44,744 nt of DNA from CAZDAW01 sp964503685 (GTDB lineage: Bacteria; Chloroflexota; Anaerolineae; Anaerolineales; Anaerolineaceae), in contig CAZDAW010000020.1 in the NCBI GenBank assembly GCA_964503685.1, forward strand, positions 1 to 44,744, in the 5' to 3' direction. The translations under genes and the position numbers were made by a program. Below, one piece after another: positions 33,761 through 43,400 of the stretch. Under the pieces are notes generated by a model. The model did no database searches. It had not been told where the DNA came from and saw nothing but the letters and a program-made list of their open reading frames with translations. Every line of letters begins with the position of its first letter. The stretch's first letter is position 1.

Positions 33761-35005
33761 ATGGTGGACACTGAATTTTTAAATTTATTGACGCCAGTGG
33801 AAGCGCTGCACCGTTTTTTTGACCATGTTCAAGCGCGCGCTCTGGGAGAAGAATCGGTTTTGACCGCGTGCGCACTGGGCAGGGTGACCGCAAAGCCGGT
33901 GATAGCCCCTGAACCTTTACCGCCATTCACCCGCAGTACGGTGGATGGTTATGCAGTTCGCGCAGCAGATACTTATGGCGCCAGCGATAGCCTGCCTGCA
34001 TATTTGAAGTTGAGCGGAGAAGTGCCAATGGGTTCCGCTCCAAACTTTGAACTCAAGCCGCAGACGTGTGCATTGATTCACACGGGGGGGATGTTGCCGC
34101 CTGGATCGAATGCAGTTGCGATGATCGAGACGACGCAACGTTTGCATACCGGCGATATTGAGGTGTTTCGGGCGGTTGCGGATGGCGAGAATATTATTAA
34201 GATGGGGGAAGATGTGGCGGTCGGAGAAGAAGTCATTCCGGTCGGAGTCCGTTTGCGTCCAGCTGAGATCGGAGGCTTGATGGCGCTGGGTATCACCGCT
34301 TTGCCGGTAGCCTGTAAGCCGCGGATTGGAATTTTATCCAGCGGGGATGAGGTTGTTCCACCTGAGGCTAAGCCAAATTTTGGCCAGGTGAGGGATATTA
34401 ATGCTTATACATTAAGTGCATTGGTCGAAGGTGCAGGTGGTGTTCCGACGCGCTACGGTGTGGTTGCTGATGATTCAAAGATATTGGCGGAAACCGCCCG
34501 GCGGGCATTGAGCGAATGCGACGCCCTGGTTTTAACCGCAGGTTCATCAGTGAGCGTGCGCGATTTAACTTCAACAGTCATCGATTCTCTGGGCAGGCCG
34601 GGCATTCTCGTTCACGGGATCAATATCCGTCCGGGCAAACCGACGATACTGGCAGTGTGCGACGGAAAACCGGTGGTTGGTTTACCGGGTAACCCGGTCA
34701 GCGCCCTGGTGATTGCCTGGTTGTATGTCATTCCGCTTGTTGAGCGTATGCTGGGAATTGAGAAAGCGCTCCCGCCCGGCAGCGTCAGCGCACGGTTAAC
34801 GACGAATATCCCGTCGCAGGCTGGCCGCGAAGATTGGGTTCCGGTACGTTTAAGTGATTTGCCTGAAGGCCGCCTGGCTGAACCGGTTTTCAGCAAAAGC
34901 GGTTTGATTTTCTGGTTAGTCCGGACAGATGGACTGGTGCAAATTCCTGCTGATGCAACCGGTCTGAGCGCCGGGGAACAAGTTTCTGTTACTCTTTTAC
35001 GATAA
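33761..35005 (+). CDS. moeA: Molybdopterin molybdenumtransferase MoeA
   Basis: Inserts molybdate (or tungstate) into adenylylated molybdopterin. Domain order is normal: N-terminal domains with PPFTRSTVDGYAV (54-66), the MogA-like domain with TAGSSVSVRDLT and GLPGNPVSAL, then a C-terminal beta-barrel. The length of 414 residues is typical. The ATG at 33761 is 1 nt after the UbiA stop; a TTG at 33752 overlapping that gene is less likely. A second moeA follows after 2 nt. No moaA or mobA is in the window. Confidence 0.95.
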   Translation: MVDTEFLNLLTPVEALHRFFDHVQARALGEESVLTACALGRVTAKPVIAPEPLPPFTRSTVDGYAVRAADTYGASDSLPAYLKLSGEVPMGSAPNFELKPQTCALIHTGGMLPPGSNAVAMIETTQRLHTGDIEVFRAVADGENIIKMGEDVAVGEEVIPVGVRLRPAEIGGLMALGITALPVACKPRIGILSSGDEVVPPEAKPNFGQVRDINAYTLSALVEGAGGVPTRYGVVADDSKILAETARRALSECDALVLTAGSSVSVRDLTSTVIDSLGRPGILVHGINIRPGKPTILAVCDGKPVVGLPGNPVSALVIAWLYVIPLVERMLGIEKALPPGSVSARLTTNIPSQAGREDWVPVRLSDLPEGRLAEPVFSKSGLIFWLVRTDGLVQIPADATGLSAGEQVSVTLLR

Positions 35006-35007
35006 TT

Positions 35008-36969
35008 ATGTCAATATACCTGAAAGATATTCCTTTATCTGAAGCAAAAGCCAGATTGAATAAGGCTCTGGAAGAAATTCACATGGGCGGCTCTCTGGGG
35101 TGTGAGATTATTCCACTCGATGAGAACGCGATTGGCAGGGTGCTGGCTGCGCCGGTATGGGCGGAAATTTGTTCGCCGCATTATAACGCCTCAGCGATGG
35201 ATGGTTTTGGCTTAAGGGCAGAATTGACCAGCGGAGCAGCACCCAATTCTCCCAGGGTGATCAAATTACCCGACGAAGCTGTTTATCTGGATACGGGAGA
35301 TCCTCTGCCTGTATGGGCAGATGCCGTCATACCGCTTGAAAATGTGGAAGCGCTTGATGAAAAAGGAAATCAGGCGGAGGATGTCAGACGGCCGGCGGCT
35401 ATTCGTATTCGGGCCGCAGTCACCCCCTGGAGTCATGTACGTCCGGTGGGCGAGGATATTGTGGCCACTCAACTGGTGCTTCCTGCCGGGCACACGCTTC
35501 GCCCGGTTGATTTGGGGGCGATGGCGGCCTGCGGCCATGTGGATATTCGAGTCAATCGTCAACCGCGCGTTGCGGTTCTGCCGACGGGCACCGAACTGGT
35601 GCCGCCGGGGAGTGCGGTGCGGCCGGGAGACATCATTGAATATAATTCACTCGTGTTGTCTGCGCAGGTCAATCAATGGGGTGGAAAGGCGACCCGATTG
35701 CCGATTACGCCGGATAATTTTGAGCTTATCTGCCAGCGCGTTCAGGAAGCTGCCAGAGAGAACGATTTGGTCTTGTTGAATGCAGGCTCTTCGGCGGGTA
35801 TGGAAGATTTTTCGGCGCGGGTTATTGAAACGCTGGGCGAAGTGCTGGTACATGGTGTGGCGGTTCGTCCCGGTCATCCTGTTATATTAGGGGTGATCCA
35901 TGGCCCGGAACGCTCGACGCCGATTATTGGCGTGCCCGGTTATCCGGTATCTGCGGCGATGACCGGCGAAATTTTCGTCGAACCTTTGATCTCTCGCTGG
36001 TTGGGCCGCCAGCCCGATGAACCTCAATGTATAGAAGCGACGCTCACGCGTAAAATAACCTCTCCGGGGGGCGACGACGATTATCTGCGTGTAGCCGCCG
36101 GTAAGGTGGGCGATCAAATTCTGGCTGGGCCGCTTTCACGCGGCGCCGGGGTGATTACATCACTGGTAAAGGCTGATGGCATAGTGATCATTCCGCGCGG
36201 CGTTCAAGGGATTCCTGCCGGTTCGAAAGTCAATATTCGCCTTTACAGGCCGATAAGAGAAATCGAGAAGACGATCTTTGCCATTGGATCGCACGATTTG
36301 ATTCTGGATCTGGCAGCGCAATATCTGGCAGAATACGAGCGGCGTCTGGCTTCGGTCAATGCGGGCAGCCTGGGCGGGCTGATCGCTTTGCAGCGCGGCG
36401 AGGCGCATCTGGCTGGTTCGCATTTATTGGATTTGGAAACGGGTGAATATAATTTATCTTATGTCCGCCAATACTTGCCCGGTGTGCCTGTACGGGTTGT
36501 CGCGTTGGTGGGAAGGCAACAGGGTTTGTTGGTGGCTCGCGGAAACCCGAAACACATTAAAGGGCTGGCAGACCTGACTGCTCCAGATATCTGCTATATT
36601 AACCGGCAAAAAGGCGCAGGGACGCGAGTTTTACTCGATTATCATCTGGAGAAAGCAGGTATTTCGCCTGATTCTATTAAGGGGTACAATCACGAAGAGT
36701 ACACCCATCTGGCAGTAGCAGCGGCCATTGCTTCTGGTCGGTGTGATTGCGGGATGGGTATCGCCGCTGCGGCGCAGGCATTGAACCTTGATTTTATCCC
36801 GCTGTTTAACGAACGTTATGATCTGATCATTCCTGAAATTCATGCTCAAAATTCGCTTCTTCAACCTTTGTTTGATTTGTTAGGCAGGGATGATTTTCGG
36901 CAGGCTGTCGCGGCAATGCCCGGTTATGACGTTTCATGTATGGGAAAGATAATTGCGCATTTGGAGTGA
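35008..36969 (+). CDS. MoeA fused to a periplasmic-binding-protein-like domain
   Basis: 653 residues: a complete MoeA module (1-415; SPHYNASAMDGFGL, NAGSSAGMEDFS, GVPGYPVSA) followed by a PBP-like/LysR-substrate-type domain (about 425-640; AIGSHDLILDLAAQYL, AGSHLLDLETGEYN, NRQKGAGTRVLLDYHL). This fusion is a known architecture and is thought to bind a small anion or metal-cofactor ligand; the ligand here is not known. The serine-rich loop and DF residues equivalent to the MoeA active site are present. It starts 2 nt after the first moeA without a visible ribosome site, suggesting translational coupling. Two MoeA paralogues in tandem may divide Mo and W insertion, which is inference. Confidence 0.92.
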   Translation: MSIYLKDIPLSEAKARLNKALEEIHMGGSLGCEIIPLDENAIGRVLAAPVWAEICSPHYNASAMDGFGLRAELTSGAAPNSPRVIKLPDEAVYLDTGDPLPVWADAVIPLENVEALDEKGNQAEDVRRPAAIRIRAAVTPWSHVRPVGEDIVATQLVLPAGHTLRPVDLGAMAACGHVDIRVNRQPRVAVLPTGTELVPPGSAVRPGDIIEYNSLVLSAQVNQWGGKATRLPITPDNFELICQRVQEAARENDLVLLNAGSSAGMEDFSARVIETLGEVLVHGVAVRPGHPVILGVIHGPERSTPIIGVPGYPVSAAMTGEIFVEPLISRWLGRQPDEPQCIEATLTRKITSPGGDDDYLRVAAGKVGDQILAGPLSRGAGVITSLVKADGIVIIPRGVQGIPAGSKVNIRLYRPIREIEKTIFAIGSHDLILDLAAQYLAEYERRLASVNAGSLGGLIALQRGEAHLAGSHLLDLETGEYNLSYVRQYLPGVPVRVVALVGRQQGLLVARGNPKHIKGLADLTAPDICYINRQKGAGTRVLLDYHLEKAGISPDSIKGYNHEEYTHLAVAAAIASGRCDCGMGIAAAAQALNLDFIPLFNERYDLIIPEIHAQNSLLQPLFDLLGRDDFRQAVAAMPGYDVSCMGKIIAHLE

Positions 36970-36971
36970 TC

Positions 36972-37337
36972 ATGATAACCGCATTGATTATTGAAGACAA
37001 TCGCCAGATGTCGGATATGCTGAAGCAAATGCTCAGTCTTTTGGACGTTTCTTCTATGCAGGCTTTCACGCCCAAGGTGGCGTTGGATTTGATTAACCGT
37101 TCGATTCCACAGGTAATTTTTCTGGATATACACCTGCCGGGCGTGGATGGCTTTGAAGTACTTTCTTATCTGCGCCGCGAGCCCAGACTGATTGGCGTAC
37201 CGGTCATTGTTGTGACATCGGATGATCAGCCGCAAATCAAGGAGCGCGCCAAACAACTTGGCGCCCTGGATGTTATGATTAAGCCGGTTATCCTGGATGA
37301 TCTGGAAAGTATTATGAAGCGGGAAAAGTTGATATAG
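36972..37337 (+). CDS. Single-domain response regulator (receiver only)
   Basis: 121-residue CheY-like receiver with the acidic ED pair (8-9), phospho-acceptor D52 in IFLDIHLPG, a T in VVTSDD and the lysine in VMIKPV. There is no output domain. The ATG at 36972 follows GGAG and lies 2 nt after the MoeA-PBP stop, so it is in the same transcript as the cofactor genes, an odd pairing. It may accept phosphate from a kinase encoded elsewhere, for example the Cache kinase at 30517. Confidence 0.92.
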   Translation: MITALIIEDNRQMSDMLKQMLSLLDVSSMQAFTPKVALDLINRSIPQVIFLDIHLPGVDGFEVLSYLRREPRLIGVPVIVVTSDDQPQIKERAKQLGALDVMIKPVILDDLESIMKREKLI

Positions 37338-37510
37338 TATTTTTTATTACCTGATGAGAATAATGTGTGTTCGGTATTAGAAGAATTTGCCTGTTTTGCC
37401 GCTGCGAGTGAGGTGAAGTTTTCGGGCAGGTGTTAGGTGAATTTATCACACAGGTATAGGATTTGCCGACGTCATTTATCCTTTCGCCGCTGAAATGTCT
37501 TTATAAAGCA

Positions 37511-37529
37511 GGCGCGTTAGCTACGCGCC
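37511..37529. other. GC-rich hairpin upstream of the peroxiredoxin gene
   Basis: GGCGCGT pairs with ACGCGCC around a 5-nt loop (TAGCT). It sits 54 nt before the peroxiredoxin start in a 245-nt gap otherwise without features. It could end the receiver transcript, but no T-run follows. Confidence 0.4.
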
Positions 37530-37582
37530 CTAAACAGTTTCAGTCTTATAGCGTAAGTCATATTTGAATGGAGGATTTGGAT

Positions 37583-38047
37583 ATGTTACCTGAAGTTGGA
37601 ACAATAGCGCCCGATTTTGTGTTAATGGATGAACGGCATACACCGCGGCAACTCCTGGCTTATCGGGGCAAACCGGTGATACTTTATTTTTATCCGAAAG
37701 ATGACACGCCCGGATGTACGACAGAAGCATGTAATTTTCGCGATGACTACAGCGCCTTTCTGGATTCAGGCGTTGTCATTCTCGGCATCAGTCCTGATTC
37801 GCCGGAATCACATGCGAAATTTAAAGAAAAATATCACCTTCCGTTTACTTTGCTGGCCGATGAAGACCACCGGGTTTGCGAATTATATGGGGTATGGGGA
37901 CGGAAGAAGATGATGGGACGGGAATACGACGGCGTTTTCAGAACGACTTTTTTGATTGATCCCGAGGGGAAAATCATTAAAGTATATGAAAATGTGAAAC
38001 CCGCTGATCACAGCGCTGAATTGCTGGCCGACTTGCGCCAGGCGTAG
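37583..38047 (+). CDS. bcp: Thiol peroxidase, BCP/PrxQ-type peroxiredoxin
   Basis: Reduces hydrogen and organic peroxides with thioredoxin. In 154 residues the peroxidatic cysteine is C45 and the resolving cysteine C50 within DDTPGCTTEACNFRD, the classic BCP spacing. FYPKDDTPGC and FRTTFLIDPEGKI are family motifs. The ATG at 37583 has GGAGG 8 nt upstream, preferred over the ATG at 37568. It converges on rsfS with 9 nt between stops. Confidence 0.95.
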   Translation: MLPEVGTIAPDFVLMDERHTPRQLLAYRGKPVILYFYPKDDTPGCTTEACNFRDDYSAFLDSGVVILGISPDSPESHAKFKEKYHLPFTLLADEDHRVCELYGVWGRKKMMGREYDGVFRTTFLIDPEGKIIKVYENVKPADHSAELLADLRQA

Positions 38048-38056
38048 CGCGGCGCT

Positions 38057-38401
38057 TTATTGCAAATGTAAAAGCACTTTTCCTTCGTTCCATAATTCTT
38101 CAAGGCAATAGTACTCCCGCTCTTCGGGAGCAAAAATATGCACGACAACGTCTCCAATATCGATGACGAGCCAGCCGTTTTCTGGGCGTCCTTCTACATG
38201 CGCGGAAATGTGGTAGTCATGTTTGATTTGTTCGAGGACAGCAATTGACAGACTATCCAACATCCGGTCGCTGGTGCCGGTGCAGATAATGAAGTAATCA
38301 GTGAACGATGTGATATTTTGAACATCCATCAACAAGATGTTCTCCCCCTTTTTCTCTTCCAACGTATTGATCACAGCATGAGCGAGTTCGATTGTTTTCA
38401 G
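38057..38401 (-). CDS. rsfS: Ribosomal silencing factor RsfS, probable CTG start
   Basis: Binds ribosomal protein L14 and blocks subunit joining in slow growth. The Iojap/RsfS core is clear: DVQNITSFTDYFIICTGTSDRML and GRPENGWLVIDIGDVVVHIF. No ATG begins the frame. A GTG at 38374 would truncate the conserved first helix and lacks a ribosome site. Upstream in frame the protein continues as KTIELAHAV, matching the N-terminal helix of relatives, to a CTG at 38401; GAGGTGA (38411-38405) lies 6 nt before it, ideal spacing. The next upstream codons are AAA and then a TGA stop. I therefore propose a CTG start (114 residues); the GTG remains the alternative. Confidence 0.85.
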   Translation of the reverse strand: MKTIELAHAVINTLEEKKGENILLMDVQNITSFTDYFIICTGTSDRMLDSLSIAVLEQIKHDYHISAHVEGRPENGWLVIDIGDVVVHIFAPEEREYYCLEELWNEGKVLLHLQ

Positions 38402-38404
38402 TTT

Positions 38405-38411
38405 TCACCTC
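38405..38411 (-). promoter_or_regulatory. Ribosome binding site that decides the rsfS start
   Basis: GAGGTGA on the minus strand matches seven consecutive bases of the anti-Shine-Dalgarno complement. Its GAGG lies 6 nt before the proposed CTG codon and over 30 nt before the first GTG. Confidence 0.65.
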
Positions 38412-38440
38412 ATTGGTTCGATTCTAACATATCAGGGAAA

Positions 38441-39052
38441 TTATTCTGATTCTCTGGTGGAATTGCAGTGTAACAAGGCTGAATGCAATGATGTATAAAT
38501 GGCGCCGCCGGAAGTTAAATCGCTGCGGAACAACACCACTTTTTCCACACTGGCAACACCCAGGTTGCCTACAGTATAACCGCTCAAAATATTGGATATA
38601 TCATGGATATCTTGGGGTCTGGCAGTATGAGAAATTCGTCCCAGGGTCAGATGGGGCGAAAAGCGACGTTCTTCCGCAGCATAACCCAAACGCTGCGTCT
38701 CGGCCTCAATGCTGTGGTGCAGCGCTTCCATTTCAGCCGGAGCCTCCACACCCACCCATATCACGCGTGGACGGTGGATGGTTGGGTAGGCGCCCAAACC
38801 GCTCACGGTGATATCGAAAGGTTTATGCCGGCGTCCTTCTGCATCCAATATTTTTTTTAGCAAGTCCAGGTTTGAAACGGATACGTCTCCCAAGAATTTC
38901 AGGGTGATGTGAATATTGTTAGCAGGCACCCAGCGAATAGCTGCACGGGATAATCGCGCCTGAAGTTGTTTTAAAATCAGGTTTAATTCCTGGCGGATAT
39001 GAGGAGGTAATTCGATGGCGATGAATGCCCGGATGACGTGTGGAGTACCCAT
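38441..39052 (-). CDS. thpR: RNA 2',3'-cyclic phosphodiesterase (ThpR/LigT)
   Basis: 2H phosphoesterase acting on 2',3'-cyclic RNA ends. The two HxTx catalytic motifs are HITL (48-51) and HLTL (134-137), with RAFIAIELPPHIR at the start and RPRVIWVGVEAP in the middle. The length of 203 residues is normal. It is upstream of rsfS on the same strand, with 39 nt between; both may be one RNA/translation unit. The ATG at 39052 lacks a good ribosome site. Confidence 0.92.
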   Translation of the reverse strand: MGTPHVIRAFIAIELPPHIRQELNLILKQLQARLSRAAIRWVPANNIHITLKFLGDVSVSNLDLLKKILDAEGRRHKPFDITVSGLGAYPTIHRPRVIWVGVEAPAEMEALHHSIEAETQRLGYAAEERRFSPHLTLGRISHTARPQDIHDISNILSGYTVGNLGVASVEKVVLFRSDLTSGGAIYTSLHSALLHCNSTRESE

Positions 39053-39227
39053 AATAAATTAACTCAGTTTGTTGTCAGTAGCAAAATGCTTTTTTGCAGG
39101 CGCACGTTGATTGATACGGATTTCACATGGATCATTCAATACGCTACGGGTATCGGCGTGTGTCTGCGGTCTTATGATCATTTCTTTTGTAATCTGCCCC
39201 AGGTTTCAACCCGGATTAACATATTAC

Positions 39228-39809
39228 TCATGACAATGCGGAACGGAACTTGATTTTAACCGGGATTTGTTTTTCTCCCTCAAGGATATAAACAACACAA
39301 ACAAATTCGCCGTGACCGGGCGGCGAACAGGAGAACATTTGACCTCGCCCATCGATATTCTTAACATAATCGCCTGCTTTCAATTTCACCCACTCGCCAG
39401 TTGTGGCGTTATCCATTGTGCCGGGTTCTTCAGGCACGAAGATGGCGAAATACACTTCTCCTTTTAATGGAATGGCATATATATCGGTTGGTCCGAAGTG
39501 GCATCCATTTTTCATCACCAGGGCGTCATTTTCCGTTACAAGATCACAGGGACGGTTCATCAGATTGGCCAGGGATACAACATAATGCTTGCTGGTCAGC
39601 GAGGGTGGTTCGGTTGGCAGGGGTTCAGGCGTGGGGGCGGGCGTATCCGTCGGCATGGGGGTAGGGGTTGGCGGTTCAGGCGTGGCTGTCGGCGGCAGAG
39701 GGGTGACGGTGGGCGTTGCGGTAGGTTGCGGCATGAGTGTGGAGCATGCAGGTAAACTGGTTATCAGGACAACGATGATCAGGAAATGGATAAAGAGTTT
39801 ATTTTTCAT
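39228..39809 (-). CDS. Putative lipoprotein with Thr/Pro-rich linker
   Basis: 193-residue exported lipoprotein of unknown role. A signal peptide (1-21) ends in the lipobox LPAC with lipidated C22, then a low-complexity Pro/Thr stretch of about 45 residues (TPTP-type repeats, about 28-72) and a compact C-terminal domain of about 120 residues with three or four cysteines (PCDL, NGCHFG, FSCSPPGHGEFVCV) that could form disulfides. Such linkers are common in surface lipoproteins of Anaerolineae. The ATG at 39809 has AAGG 9 nt upstream, better than the ATG at 39827. I do not recognise the C-terminal domain. Confidence 0.85.
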   Translation of the reverse strand: MKNKLFIHFLIIVVLITSLPACSTLMPQPTATPTVTPLPPTATPEPPTPTPMPTDTPAPTPEPLPTEPPSLTSKHYVVSLANLMNRPCDLVTENDALVMKNGCHFGPTDIYAIPLKGEVYFAIFVPEEPGTMDNATTGEWVKLKAGDYVKNIDGRGQMFSCSPPGHGEFVCVVYILEGEKQIPVKIKFRSALS

Positions 39810-40461
39810 GTCGATAAACCTTATCATTCAATAATTGGGTTGAACTTGATGGCGATCAATTCAAATCAACCAGATGAAATTGTAATCGAACTGGCTTGAT
39901 TTGTTTATCAAGGTAACTATAATAATCATATCTAACTTTTGCCAGTTGTGCAAATCCTTTTGTGACCTGAATTTTTTATAACCGGCAGCGAGAGGGTTCG
40001 GGTTATTGTTTTATTTTGTCCTGGAATCTGTCAATTAGCGCTCTGGATCAACATACTATATAATTAAATGTTAATGTAATCCAAGTTGCCACCTGGATGT
40101 TACTGCGAACCTCGACAGAATGCCGAGGCGTGGCAATCTCGGATTTTGACGCTGCGGCTGCTTCGACGGGCAAAAAGCGCCCTTCTCGCAGTAACAAACG
40201 CAGAGATGATTGTTAAGGCAGCAACTTGAGTTAATATATAATAAGATGAATTTGAGATTAAAAAGCCATACTATCTTTCTTTTATTACATACAAAGCGAA
40301 GCAATTTATTTAGCCTATAAAGGCATGTTGTTTACCCCACGCAGCGGGGTTCAGCTTTTCGGGCCATGCAACAATTGTATATTTTATACCTTAAGTGTTA
40401 TCTCGAAGTGACGTTAACTATTTAATTCAAATTTTTTGTTTGCGGAAAAGTATCGTCTTAC
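39810..40461. other. Gene-poor interval before the MEDS-GAF-GGDEF gene
   Basis: About 650 nt, AT-rich, without a credible coding frame. It contains the 97-bp inverted-repeat element at 40099-40195, a possible decayed relative (AAGCGAAGCAATTT, 40296-40309), and a small stem ACCCC/GGGGT at 40334-40350 with an ACGCAGC loop. No riboswitch core or tRNA is apparent, and I could not place a convincing promoter for the gene at 40462. Confidence 0.5.
40099..40195. repeat. 97-bp palindromic (MITE/REP-like) intergenic element
   Basis: Perfect 10-bp terminal inverted repeats GTTACTGCGA (40099-40108) and TCGCAGTAAC (40186-40195) flank a GC-rich body with an inner CCTCG/CGAGG pair and the phrase GAGGCGTGGCAATCTC, which recalls the TCATTGCGAG...GCAATCTC family of dispersed bacterial intergenic repeats. 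It contrasts with its AT-rich surroundings. No target-site duplication or transposase is seen. Confidence 0.7.
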
Positions 40462-43400
40462 ATGATTAAGAATTCAGATAACGCTGCCACAGTATCTTCC
40501 AATAATGGGTCAAAAATGTTTGCCAATGTTAAGGCTGGCGACCATTTTTGTTTTCTTTTTTCGTCTGACAAGGAACATGAAACAGCAATCGGGCAATTCT
40601 TTCGGCAGGGATTAGAACTGGGGGAAAAGGTTCTTTATTTGTATGATAAATACCAACCAGATACCTTATTAAAATATCTGCATGTTGAGGCAGGGAGCCA
40701 GGGCAGCGATTTACTTTTGGGACAATTAAGAATATTGCCCGCGGACGAGGTTTTTATACCGGAGGGTGTCTTTGAGCCGGATCAGACGCTTGCGTTTATT
40801 AGAAATGAGATTTCTGAAGCCCGTTGTAGCGGTTACAGCGGATTACGAATCGGGGTTGAGATGACGTGGGCGTTAAAAAATAAGCGGGGATCGGACCGTC
40901 TGATCGAGTATGAAAATTCTCTGAATTTGTTTCAAAAAGATGACCCCTGCCTGATCTGTTGTTTGTACGACCGTAATGTTTTTCCACCGGCTCTCTTATT
41001 TGATGTGCTGGAGTCCCATTCGCAGTTTGTATTAAAAAATGAGATCTATCCTAATCGTTATTATGGATCGTCAAAAGCGTTGGCCAAAACAGATCGAGAG
41101 CAAACGCTTTTAAATAACTGGCTTGAATATCTGGTTGCCAACCAAAAGATTTCTGAGCGCGTGCAAAAGATTAAGGCTGAAGAAGAACAAATTGAAATGG
41201 TGGCAGCGTTGCGAGATTCAGCGGCGGCGCTAAACAGCACGTTGAAGATAGACGAAGTCCTTGATCGGATATTAATTAATTTGGTCAGGGTCGTTCCGCA
41301 TGATGCTGCCAATATCATGTTGATCGAAGGAAATACAGCTCGCGTTGAACGTGTGCGCGGTTACAGAGATTACGTCGATGAACAGGCAGTACTGGCATTG
41401 CGATTTAATATACTGGAATTGCCGAATTTAAAATCAATGTTAAAGACTGGCAAACCGGCGCTGATTCCTGATACCTGGAGCGACAAGAGCTGGGTTGTGC
41501 ACCCTGATACGAGCTGGGTGCGCTCTTATGCCGGGGCGCCGATTCAGGCGAAGGGAAAATTAGTTGGTTTTATCAATCTCGACAGCGCTACACCAGGTTT
41601 CTTTACGCCTTTTCATATCGAACGATTGCAGGCATTCGCTGATCAGGCTGCCCTTGCCGTTGAAAATGCCCGACTTTTTAATTCATTACAACTTCAGGCC
41701 GAAGAGATGGCCGCCCTCTATCGCGCTTCGACTCCGTTGATTAACCCGGTGAGGGATATTAAAGTTTTGGCCGAACAGATTGCGAAGGCGATTAACGAAG
41801 AATTCACCGCATCGCATTGCGGCATTCTCCTTGTCGATGAAGACGCCAATAAGCTTAAATTGCTTGCCCAAAGCGGGTACTGCCATCAATATATCCCGGA
41901 GCTGCCATTGGACGGGAAGGGGCTTACGGTGGCTGCTTTTCGTTCACGCCAGTTTGTTTATTGCCCTGATGTCAGTGTTGATCCGCTTTTTATTCGCGGC
42001 GCAGACGAGACCCGTTCTGAACTGGATATACCCATGCAGGTGGGCGACCATGTATTGGGGGTGATTAACCTGGAAAGTTCAAGGCTGGATGCATTCGATG
42101 AGCGTGTTCGCCGGATCATTACCAGTTATGCAGACCGGGCTGCGCTGGCTTTTCAAAATGCGATTTTATTCAGCGCAGTGAAGAAGCATGATGAACAGAT
42201 GGCTTTGATGAATGAAATCACTCAGGCTTCGTTGTCTGCTGCCGATTTGAAAACAATGATGACGGAATTTATTCCGAAAATAGAATCATTGACTCAGGCA
42301 GACTGTTGTGTAATTATTTTATGGGATTATTCGCGGCAACAGGTTGTACCGTTTTTGGGCGATAAGCCGTACAAGAAGCAGATGCTTGATCTATTGGGTA
42401 ATTCTGCCTATGCTAATTTGATAAATCAGGGTATTCACGCAGAAACTACAATCATCCTCGACAGGGAATCGCCCGATATCGCGAGCTCTTTCGAGAGATT
42501 AAAGCAAATGCCTTTTGAGGTTTTTATATGGGCGCCGCTCAGTGTTCTCGATCGTCGTCTGGGCGCTTTGCTGCTTGGTTTCATTCAATATCGAAAATTA
42601 TCCCAGGAAGAAATTTCACTGACAGAACAGGCAGCCGGACAAATTGCCCTGGCGATTGCCAGAGTCCAATCCCTCGATTTTGCCCGCCGCCGCGCCCAGG
42701 AAGCGGAGAATTTACGCGGCGCAGTCGCAGCCCTTACCTCCAGTCTCGATTTGAAAAAAGTGCTTGAAAACATTCTTGATTATCTGGAAAAAGTCATCTC
42801 TTTTGACAGCGCATGTATTTTCCTGAAAGAAGGTGAGGAATTAAGAGTGGTTGCAAGTAAAGGATTACCTGCATCAGGTGAGACTGTTTTCGATTCGGAT
42901 GATGTGCTCATCAGGGAAGTATGGGACACGGGCTTACCGTTGATTCTGAAAGATGCCCAGGCTGATCCACGTTTTAGAAATTGGGGCGGCACCGATTATA
43001 TTAGGGGGTGGATGTGCATTCCCTTTATTGGACGGATGGGTTTCTTTGGGGCGTTAACCATCGACAGCCGCCAACCGGGCGCTTACGGTGTGGAAGAGGC
43101 GGCTCTGGCCATGACTTTTGCCAATCATGCTGTTATTGCCGTAGAGAATGCCCGGTTATATAAAGAGGAACAACAGCGCGCTCGTGAGCTGGAAGCGCTT
43201 CATTCTGCAACGGCCATGCTGGTTTCGACTTTGGACCTCGATATTTTATTGGAACGCATTCTTACAGCAGCGGTTATGGCCATTCCGGCTGCCAAAAAAG
43301 GCTCCTTATGGCTGTTGGATGAGGCAACAAATGAACTTCATGTTCGCGCTACTTATGGTTACGAAGACATTCGGTTATGCAATCTTGTCTTATCAAACGG

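Noticed and set aside
39053..39227. Possible small gene or RNA between thpR and the lipoprotein gene
   Set aside because: Only weak inverted repeats and an unremarkable frame are present; no tRNA or known RNA fold could be drawn.
39267..39834. Plus-strand Gly/Val/Arg-rich frames opposite the lipoprotein
   Set aside because: They are antisense to the Thr/Pro repeat region; the low-complexity composition is a by-product.
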